From Molossus alvarezi (lineage: Eukaryota; Chordata; Mammalia; Chiroptera; Molossidae), in assembly GCA_037176705.1 (NCBI GenBank), contig CM073887.1, positions 59,915,001 to 59,979,000 of the forward strand: DNA of 64,000 nucleotides, given 5' to 3'. Below the pieces are notes generated by a model. The model saw nothing but the letters and a program-made list of their open reading frames with translations. It made no database searches and had not been told where the DNA came from. Position 1 is the stretch's first letter; each line of letters opens with the position of its first letter. Shown here piece by piece: positions 35,475 to 64,000 of the stretch. Both the position numbers and the translations under genes were made by a program.

Positions 35475-36450
35475 GTATTTTAAAAAAGATTTTAAACTGT
35501 GGTAAAACACATATAGCATTTACTATCGTAACCATTTTAAAGGTACAGTTCTGTGGCATTAAGTACATTCATATTGTTGTGCACCCATCACCACCATCCA
35601 TCTCCAAAACCTTTCATCTTCCCAGACTCAAACTCTGTACCCACTAAACACTAACTCCCCATTCCCCTCCCCCAGCCCCTGGCACCTACCCTTATGTCTC
35701 TAAGAGTGTGCCTACTCTCAGAAACTCATGTAAGTGGGATCACACAGTATTTGTTTTTTTGTGACTGGCTTATTTCATCTGATACAATGTCCTTGAGGTT
35801 CATTCATGTTGTAATGTGTGTCGGAATTTCCTCATCAAGGCTGAATGAGCCCTGGCCAGTTTGGCTCAGCAGTTGGAGCATCGGCCTACGGACCAGAGAG
35901 TCCCGGGTTCGGTTCCCGCTAAGGGCACGTACTTCGGTTGCAGTTTGTCCCCGGCCCTGGTTGGGGTAGTGTGAGTGGCAACCACTCTATGTGTCTCTTT
36001 CACATCAATGTTTCTCTCTCTCTCTTCCTCCCTCCCTCCCTCCCACTCTATCTGAAGATAAATGCAAAAAAAAAAAAAAAAAAGGCTGAATGATATTCCA
36101 TTGTATGGATATACCTTATTTTGTTTTTCCATTCATCTATCCATGAACACTTGAGCTGCTTCCACCTTTTGGCCATTATGAATAACACTGCTATAAACAT
36201 GAATGTACAAATACCCGAGTCTCTACTTTTACTTCTTTCGGAGATATATCCAGAAATGGGATTGGTGGCACATATGGTAATTCTGTTTAATTTCTTTTGA
36301 GGAATTTAAAGCATAAAACTTTTCCACAACATGGCTGTACTATTTAAATTTCCACCAGAAATGCATACCGATTTTGATTTCTCTGCATTCTTGCCAACAC
36401 TTGTTATTTATTTATTTTTTTTGATAGTAGCCTTCCTAATGAGTGGTCAT
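35475..36450 (-). mobile_element. Old L1 carrying a SINE
   Basis: Antisense L1 ORF2 text before 35849 (taaccattttaaaggtacag, ctactctcagaaactcatgt) and after 36081 (ggctgaatgatattccattg, gaaatgggattggtggcaca). Confidence 0.88.
35849..36081 (+). mobile_element. VES-type SINE in old L1
   Basis: Exact 12-bp target duplication AAGGCTGAATGA at 35837-35848 and 36082-36093. Confidence 0.95.
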
Positions 36451-36459
36451 GCTATCTTC

Positions 36460-37130
36460 ATATTAAGTCAGACCATCCCAGTAGGCCTCTCCAAATTTGG
36501 TGATGATCTACCCAGATCTTTGCTGAGGATGCAGTAACCAATAGAAACTTCATGTCTTCTCTTCTGCATGATTGATGTGTTGGCCGTTGCAGGTAGAAGA
36601 ACCTGTGAGTCTGAGCCCCAGGGGCGCCAGGTGAGGGCCTGGAGTGCTGGGTTTCTTTATCTGTGTTGCCGAGGAGGTAGGAGCATAGAGGGAACCCTTG
36701 TCTAGTAGAACTGAATGGAAAGAAGAGGTGAGGACAGGACCCACCATTTTCAGGAATCTTCTTGGCATTGTCTGAAATCCATGGGTTCTCAATGTGAGGG
36801 TGATTGAGTTTGATCTCTGGTGATGTCTTTGCCAGCTCTTGTCTCCCTTGAGCTGAGGAAACTGACCTTGAGTTGTCTGGAAAATGGAGAGGATGATAGG
36901 AACTCCCTCCAAGGACTGCTTTAAGATCCCATGAGACAAGGCATCCACGTCCCTAAGCGTGGAGCATGGCACGTAGGAATGGCACCATGCCAGGTCAGTG
37001 CGTTATTCATATTATTGTTATCCACCCACTTTGTTTTGGTTGGTTCCTTCAGGAGCTGACCCTAGATCAAGGATTTGAGTGCAAGTAGTTTATCTGGGAA
37101 GTGAGCCCAGAAAAAGCCAGTAAGGAAGAG
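36460..37130. other. Intronic DNA, nothing assigned
   Basis: No exon or repeat recognised with confidence. Confidence 0.45.
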
Positions 37131-37139
37131 GGACATGGA

Positions 37140-37623
37140 CCTGAAAGAATTGAAAATGGGGACTCAAACCAACACATGTCCACATAGGTTTATAGCAGTA
37201 CATGTCCTAATAGGCAAAAGGTGGAAACATCTGAGATGTTCATCAACAGATAAATGAGTAAACAAATTGTGATATATCCTTATAATGGACTATCACTCAG
37301 CAGAGAAATAAAGCACTGACACACACTACAACGTGGATAAACCTCGAGAACATCATGCCGAGTGAAAGAAGCCAGACCCAGATGCCAAGCACTTGTTGTA
37401 TGATTCCATTGATATGAAATGTCCAGAATAGGCACATCCACAAAGACAGAAAATAGGTTAGTGGTTGACAGGGGGTGAAGGTATGGGGGAGTGACTGTTC
37501 ATGGGGACGTGTTTCCTTTTGGGGTGATGAAAACATTTTGGGACTAGATAGAGATGATGGCTGCACAACAGTGTGGATATACTATTTACCACTGAATTGT
37601 GCGCTTTAAAATGGTTCATTCTA
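37140..37623 (+). mobile_element. Old L1 3' end, plus strand
   Basis: Sense L1 text: aacatctgagatgttcatca, agaaagaagcc-like, ttgatatgaaatgtccagaa, ttttggggtgatgaaaacat. One of few old L1 pieces here in the sense direction. Confidence 0.85.
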
Positions 37624-37718
37624 GCCCTGGCCGGTTTGGCTCAGTGGTTGGAGCGTTGGCTAGCGGACCAGAGAGTCCTGGGTTTGGTTCCTGCTAGGGG
37701 CACGTACCAAAAAAAAAA
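37624..37718 (+). mobile_element. Head-only VES-derived SINE, copy 1
   Basis: About 85 bp of tRNA-like head (gccctggccggtttggctca to ctaggggcacgtacc) run straight into A10. Exact 10-bp target duplication GTTCATTCTA at 37614-37623 and 37719-37728, so it inserted in this form. An A box (tggctcagtgg) is intact; the B box is weakened. Confidence 0.9.
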
Positions 37719-38261
37719 GTTCATTCTATGTTGTGTGACTCTCACCTCCATTGAAAGAAGGAGCGGGGAAGAGAAGAAAGAAGGAAGTGAGGCATTTGAT
37801 AGAGAGATTTTCTATGGTGGGCAGCTGGAGTTTAATCCCATTGGTAATGCATGTGGAACCCACACCTCAGGGTCATTGCACCCAAGGGGAGAAGGTGCTG
37901 GAGTATTTATCTAGCAATGCTCATCAGACATTGATGAGAGTTGCTTCTGGGGCAAAGTATGTCTTAATTTTCCAGCATCCTGGCTAGCCATTGGGACAGA
38001 GAAGTCAGGAGGAATGCCCTGCAGTCAAGGCTGAGGGCACACGGCGGGGCACTGGTGCATCCATCTGGCCAGCTGCCTGGAGGTCACTGCCGAGGACAGG
38101 AGAGACATGTACTCCTGGCATCTGGAACTCACATCTATGGAGCACCTACTGTGTGCCAGGCACACCACGCTTGACTCCACAGGTCACCATGCGTATGGCA
38201 CACATGTGGCTGGAGGCCGGTTTCCATCTGCAGTGACCTCTGTCCCATGTGTTCCCCCAGG

Positions 38262-58250
<19,989 letters not shown>

Positions 58251-58915
58251 ACGCAGTTGCTCCGCGGCGGAGCCCCGAGGCCCAGAGGCCCCGAGGCCCC
58301 AGCCCCGCCCAGAGTCCTAGGCCCCGCCCCTAAAGACCGGGGCCCGCCCTCGAAGTCCTGTGGGCATAGGCCACGCCCCTCGAAGTCCAGGCTCCGCTCC
58401 AGGGGGCGGGGGTAAGAGTCCTCCATTGAGAAGCCTGTAGGTGCAGGTCACGTCCCTCAGGACAAGGCCCCGCCCATTGAGGTCCAGGTCCCACCCCCTG
58501 AGTGCTCATTTCAGTCCTCTTGTTTGAGGACCAAGCTAGGCCACACCCCTAGCATCCCACGGATTCAAGTTTTCAGGCCCCACCCACCGAGCCTTCTAAG
58601 ACCCAAAAACCAGACATCTAAGGCGTCCTAGATACAAGCCCGGCCCCAAGGGGATTCAAGCGGCTTTTACAGGGAAGACTTGGGAGCTGGAGCCCGAAGT
58701 CAGAGCCTTGAACCTGGACATCACCTTCCTGAGGCCCTCCAGCTCAGATGGACAAACCTCTTAGGCATCAGGCTACATCTCGTGGCCCTGCTGTTTGCTT
58801 TTCTTGTTTTGTAAACTCAGATCCTCCCTCCCAAGCCCCTTCCTTCCTTCCTTACTCAAAGGCCCTTTGCTAAGGGTTTTGACTTTTTGTAGAATAAAAA
58901 CAAGGCATACCACCG
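58251..58915 (+). other. CYP4F22: CYP4F22 3' UTR
   Basis: GC-rich at first, with recurring ccacgcccc/gccccgccc boxes up to about 58500, then average composition. The end is set by the AATAAA at 58893. Confidence 0.8.
58893..58898 (+). terminator. CYP4F22: Polyadenylation signal AATAAA of CYP4F22
   Basis: agAATAAAaacaaggcatac. The only canonical signal in the first 900 bases after the stop. Cleavage is expected 10-25 bases downstream. Confidence 0.85.
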
Positions 58916-59249
58916 TCTACCCTCTAGCCTGACCAGACACTGACATCTGGAGCCCAGCATGAAAATGAGGGGCCTTGGACAGTTGGGAGACAGCTGAGGA
59001 GTGTTGTAAGCTAGGAGGCTGGAAATCCATTTGTCCTCGGACAGTTTGTGTATTCATTTATTTTATCAACAGACTGCATTATTAATTGTCTGCTGGCACT
59101 AGGCCAGGAGCTCAGCCGACCTGATTCCTGCCCTCAAGAGGACTGGGGACACAAGTGTTGAGCAAATAATTCTACATATAAATATTTACTGAAACTTGTG
59201 ACAAGTGTTCCAAGGGACAGGCCCTTGGTGATGGGTGAGCATCACATTT

Positions 59250-59484
59250 TTTTTTATTCTCACCCAAGGACATTTTTTGATATTTTGTTCAGATAGAGTG
59301 GGAGGGAGAGAGAGAGAGAGAAACAACGACGTGAAAGGGACACATCGAGTGGTTGCCACCCACAGGACCCAACCAGGGCCGGGGACAAACTGCAACTGAG
59401 GCATGTGCCCTTAGCAGGAACCGTACCCGGGTCTCTCCAGACCGCAGGCCGACGCTCTAACCGCTGAGCCAAACCGGCCAGGGC
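59250..59484 (-). mobile_element. VES-type SINE, downstream of the gene
   Basis: Target TGGGTGAGCATCACATTT (59232) recurs as TGGGTGAGCATAACATTT (59485). CpG-rich and little changed. Confidence 0.94.
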
Positions 59485-59489
59485 TGGGT

Positions 59490-60030
59490 GAGCATAACAT
59501 TTGGTGGGAGTGGCTCAGGGAGAGGTTCTCTGATGCTGAAGTGGGAGTAGAATTTGAGTGGTGACAAGGGAGAGAAAAGCATTCTAGGCAAAAGGAACAG
59601 CATCTGCAAATGTCCTGAGATGATGGGGAGCATGGTGTGCTCGAGGAACTCACAAGGAGCTAGGGTGGCTGGACCTGGGGAGTAGGGCAGAACAGAGGAA
59701 GGGTGGGCAGGGACCAATAGCATAGAAACTGTGGGCCATGTCACAGTTCATGCCTTATTCTGAGAGCAATAAGGAGTTATTGCGGGGGTGGGAGTGTGTG
59801 AGCAGGAACAGGACAAATCATGATCAGATATGGGCTGGCAGGGAGCTGGCTTGGAAGGGAGTATGGAGGGCTGGAAATCCAGGGAAGGTGGGACAGGAAG
59901 TGTGGGGGCTGAAGGGAGGGAGGAAGTTAGGATGATTTCCAAATCTTTGGCTGGGGGAACTAGGTGGTGGAGTAGTTCCTGAAATAGTGATATAGAGGGC
60001 AGGGCAATGACAGTGTCCACAATAGTCACA
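59490..60030 (-). repeat. L2 LINE fragment
   Basis: Reverse L2 text: gaacagcatctgcaaatgtc, gtgtgctcgaggaactcaca, gctagggtggctggacctgg, caaatctttggctgggggaa. Confidence 0.8.
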
Positions 60031-60149
60031 TTAATTCATCAAATTGAACATCTACTGTGAGTCAGGCTGTGTTTGAGCTCTTGCATAACTGACATTCTAG
60101 AAAGGGGAGCAGATAACAAATGCTTAATAAACAAAAAAATAAATAAATT

Positions 60150-60720
60150 TATACAGGGCCTTGAAGCCATTGATTTTATTGTGAGAGAAATAGGGAGCCA
60201 TAAAGGGTTCTGAGCTGAGGAGGTATAAGATTTGTCATACAGTCTGGCTGCTATGTTGAATAGTGACTGTGGAAGGCAAGGATAGAACTAGAAAGATGTG
60301 GTGGGGGTGACTACATTAGTCCAGAGATGAGAGATGACAGTAGTTCCAACCAAACTGGGGGCTGTACAGGTGAAGAGGGGCAATTGGATTCTTATGAGGA
60401 ATGATTGTTTTATGAAGGTAGTCCTGGCAGGTTTGCCAATGGATGGAATGTGGGATTCATGAGAAGGGCAGGACCCCAGGTTCCCAGGTTTGAGCACCTG
60501 GAAAGATGGAAGTGCCATCAACTGAGATGGGCAATGCTGAATGAAGTAAGTTGTTTTTTGAGGGTGAGATTAGCATATCAGTTTGGGCCAGGAGAAGTTG
60601 GATTGTCAAGCTGGCAGTTGGATAGATAGGCCTCGAATTTGGGAGAGTTCTGGGCTTGATATGCATTTGGGAAGCCTCAGTATTTAGATGGTGCTTAGAG
60701 CCCAAAGATTGGGTGAGATA
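60150..60720 (-). repeat. L2 LINE fragment
   Basis: Reverse L2 text: agggagccataaagggttct, ccagagatgagagatgacag, cattt-like tcaactgagatgggcaatgc. Possibly part of the same copy as the block at 59490. Confidence 0.78.
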
Positions 60721-60725
60721 CCAGG

Positions 60726-60726
<1 letters not shown>

Positions 60727-60764
<38 letters not shown>

Positions 60765-60766
60765 TG
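60727..60766. repeat. (TG)n microsatellite
   Basis: About 15 TG units, one interruption (tatg) near the end. Confidence 0.96.
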
Positions 60767-60819
60767 AAGGAGGGTTAAGGATCAAGCCCTGGGGGTCTCC
60801 AAAGTTAATATAATAACGA

Positions 60820-61040
60820 GATTTAAAATTGATTGAGCACTTCCTGGGTGTCCTTCCCATTCAATATTCTCATTTAATTCTCACAGGTACTGTTATTATG
60901 AGATGGATATTGCTATTATCTCATTTAACAGGTGGAAATTGAGTTCCACAGAGTTAAATGACTTACCCAAGATCCAACAATGATATCCTTGGGACCACAG
61001 ATGGGACCCTGAGTCCTTTTTTATACCACATCCCTTGGGC
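60820..61040 (-). repeat. MIR SINE
   Basis: Reverse core: ttgagcacttcctgggtgtc, tggaaattgagttccacaga, tgacttacccaagatccaac. Confidence 0.75.
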
Positions 61041-61289
61041 CTCCTTGTCCTGCTTCGAGTCCCTAGACTCTCTTTGCCTTGAAGGGATATCAACAGAGAT
61101 GGCATGGGGGTGGCAGGGTACATGGAGATGAGTTAAAGCTGGGCTGTCAATTCTGGGGCACTCCCAGGTGGCGCGTGCCAAGATCATCGCTGGGATGCCT
61201 TGTCCAAAGCAGACAGTGGAAAACAGGCAGTCCTAGGCCCTGCAGGAGCCAACACCGGCTCTTGCTGACACTGCCTTTCTCACACTCCC

Positions 61290-64000
61290 ATCTTTTTTTC
61301 TTTTCAATTTTATTTTTGTTACAGATGTTTCTCCTTTTTTACCCCATTGACACCCTCCCCCCATCCCTCCCACACCATCCCCAACTTTGTTGTCCATGTC
61401 CATTGGTTATGTGTACATGCATATAAGTTCTGTTGTTTATCTCTTCCCTCCCCCCACTATCCCCTCTTCTGAGGGTTGTCAGTCTGTACCCTACTTCCAC
61501 GTCTCTGGGTCTATCCTATTCCTCAGACTGTTATGTTCATTATATTCCACAAATAAGTGAGGTCATGTGGTATTTGTCTTTTTCTGCTTGGCTTGTTTCG
61601 CTTAGGATAATACTTTCCAGGTCCCTCCATGTCATCTCAAAGGATAAGAGATCTTTCTTTCTTACAGCTGCGTAGTACTCCATTGTGTACATGTACCACA
61701 GCTTTTTTATCCATTCGTCTACTGATGGACACTTGGGCTGTTTCCAGATCTTAGCTATTGTAAATAGTGCTGCTATGAACATGGGGGTACATATATTCTT
61801 TCGGATTGGTGTTTCAGGCTTCTTAGGGTATATTCCTAGAAGTGGGATCACTGGGTCAAATGGCAGTTCAATTTTTAATTTTTTGAGGTAACACCATATT
61901 GTTTTCCATAGTGGGTGCACCAGTTTGCATTCCCACCAGCAGTGTACTAGAGTCCCCTTTTCTCCACACCCTCGCCAATACTTGTTTGATGATTTGTTGA
62001 TGGCGGCCATTCTGACATGTGTGAAGTGATACCTCATTGTTGTTTTAATTTGCGTCTCTCTGATGCTTAGTGATGTTGAGCATTTCTTCATATGTCTCTT
62101 GGCCATTTGTATGTTTGGAGAGGTGTCTATTCAGCTCCTCTGCCCATATTTTAATTGGGTTCTTTGTCTTCTTTTTGTTCAGTTGTATGAGTACTCTATA
62201 TATTTTGGAAATTAACCCCTTATTTGATGTATCATTGGCAATGATGCGCTCCCATACAGTGGGTTGCCTTTCCATTTTGATGGTTTCTTTTGCTGTGCAA
62301 AAGCTTTTTAGTTTGATGTAGTCCATGTGTTCATTTTCTCCTTTGTTTCTATTGCCTTAGGTGATGTATCAGTGAAAATTCTGCTGCATATGATGTTCGA
62401 AATTTTTTTGCCTACATTTTCTTCTAGGATTTTTATGGATTCATGAGTCACATTTAAGTCTTTTATCCATTTTTATTTTAATTTTGTGTATGGTGTAAGT
62501 TGATGGTCTAGTTTCATTTTTTTGCATGTAGCTGTCCAATTTTCCAACACCATTTATCAAAAAGGCTGTCTTTACTCCACTGTATGCTCTTCCCTCCTTT
62601 GTCAAATATTAATTGAGCATAATGTCTTGGGTCCATTTCTGGGTTCTCTGTTCTGTTCCACTGGCCTATATGCCTGTTCTTGTGCCAGTACCAGGCTATT
62701 TTGATTACAGTAGCTTTGTAGTATAACCTGATATCCGGTATTGTGACCCCCACCTACATTGTCCTTCTTTTTCAAGATTGCTGTGGCTATTTGGGGTCTT
62801 TTTTGGTTCCATAAGAACTTTTGAAGTATTTGTTCTAGTTCTGTGAAATATGTCATTGGTATTGTGATGGGGATTGCATTGAATCTGTAGATTGCTTTGG
62901 GTAATATGGACATTTTAATTGATGTTAATTCTTCCAATCCATGAACAAGATATGTGCTTCCACTTTTTCTTTTTTTAATGTCCTGTAGTTTTTTGCAAAT
63001 AGGTCCTTTACTTCTTTGGTGAAGGTTATTCTTAGGTATCTTAATTTTTTACCACGATGGTAAATGGGATTGTTTTTTCAGTTTCTCTTTCTGTGAGTTC
63101 ATCATTAGTGTATAGGAATGCCATCGATTTCTTGACGTCAATTTTGTATCCTGCTACTTTGCCAAATTCATTTATTAAGTCTGGTAGATTTTTGATAGAG
63201 TATTTAGGGTTTTCTATGTATAATATCATGTTATTTGCAAATAATGACAGTTTCACTTCCTCCTTTCCAATTTGGATCCCTTTTATTTTTTCTTCATGCC
63301 TGATTGCTGTGGCTAAGACATAAAGTTAACATATTTTAACTTTATGTTAAATAAGAGTGGCAAAAGTGGGCACCCCTGTCTTGTTCCTGTTCTTAAGGAA
63401 AATGTTTTTAGTTTCTGCCCATTGAGTATGATGTTGGCTGTAGGTCTTTCATATATGGCCTTTATTATGTCTAAATATGATCCCTCTATTCCCACAGTGC
63501 TGTGAGTTTTTATCAGAAATGGACACTGGATTTGTCAAATGCTTTTTCAACATCTATTGATATGATAATATGGTTTTATTCTTTATTTTATTTATGTGGT
63601 GTATCACATTTATTGATTTGCGAATATTGTACCAGCCTTGCATCCCTGGGATGAATCCCACTTGGTCCTGGTGAATGATTTTTTTGATGTATTGCTGGAT
63701 CCGATTTGCTAGTATTTTGTTTGGGATTTTGGCATCTATGTTCATCAGGGATATTGGCCTGTAGTTTTCTTTCTTTGTAGTGTCTTTTTCTGGTTTTGGA
63801 ATTAGAATTATGCTGGCCTCATAGAACGAGTTTGGAAGACTTCCTTCTTCTTGAATTTTTTGAAATAGTTTGAGGACAATGGGTGTTAGTTCTTTTTGAA
63901 TGTTCGGTAAAACTCCCCTGTGAAGCCATCTGGGCCTGGGCTTTTGTTTGCTGGGAGAGTGTTGCTTACCACTTCAATTTTCTTAGTTGTTATTGGTCTG
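61290..64000 (-). mobile_element. L1 retrotransposon, minus strand, cut by window edge
   Basis: Starts with a T-rich tail and L1 3' UTR (ttacagatgtttctcctttt, ttgtccatgtccattggtta), then ORF2 in reverse. No SINE interrupts it over 2.7 kb and its frames are longer than those of the L1 at 1500, so it is younger. The 5' part lies beyond 64000. Confidence 0.93.
61540..64000 (-). pseudogene. L1 ORF2, C-terminal two thirds, decayed
   Basis: Reading from the right: [19 protein letters not shown] and [17 protein letters not shown] (RT), [13 protein letters not shown], the catalytic motif changed to FANN (normally FADD) near 63225-63240, then [16 protein letters not shown], and the C-terminal domain ([47 protein letters not shown]) ending SLICGI. 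Several frameshifts between these segments. Even without them the two Asp-to-Asn changes would kill the polymerase. Confidence 0.9.

Noticed and set aside
37624..37718. Functional tRNA gene
   Set aside because: A and B box remnants exist but there is no cloverleaf with a proper anticodon arm, and the copies carry A-tails and target duplications, so they are SINEs.

Overview
This window is mammalian nuclear DNA, most likely from a bat of the vesper-bat side of the order (Yangochiroptera). The main evidence is a dense population of about 45 tRNA-derived SINEs of the VES type, whose heads read like GCCCTGGCCGGTTTGGCTCAG, plus young L1 copies whose 3' ends match each other. Species cannot be fixed from this stretch. 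No prokaryotic or viral gene system is present. Nearly all other open frames are shadows of repeats, microsatellites or introns.

The one functional protein gene I can support is CYP4F22 on the + strand. All 12 coding exons are present (38262-58250), every junction has GT/AG, every phase agrees, and the joined frame is 531 codons plus a stop, the same length as human CYP4F22. A CpG-rich, Sp1-box-rich block at 27410-27640, with a good splice donor at 27591, is the best candidate for the promoter and a non-coding first exon 10.7 kb upstream. A polyadenylation signal lies at 58893. The enzyme is a membrane-anchored P450 that omega-hydroxylates ultra-long-chain fatty acids for skin-barrier acylceramides.

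Layout. 1-1482: unique DNA, a MIR, a TAA repeat and an old minus-strand L1. 1500-9577: a near-full-length, decayed plus-strand L1 bounded by a 17-bp target-site duplication, carrying seven later SINEs and an unusual double 3' end. 9595-18000: older minus-strand L1 pieces riddled with SINEs. 18000-27400: MIR, L2, MER20 copies, a possible solo LTR and unique DNA. 27410-58915: the CYP4F22 transcription unit, with introns full of L2, MIR, L1, VES SINEs, microsatellites and an H2AZ1 processed pseudogene (48537-49404). 58920-64000: intergenic L2 and MIR, then a minus-strand L1 that runs off the window.

The most interesting non-genic observations are two SINE copies made only of the tRNA-like head, which share the same truncation point and diagnostic bases; the L1 with two successive 3' ends inside one target-site duplication; and two SINEs inserted side by side into the same short target sequence.
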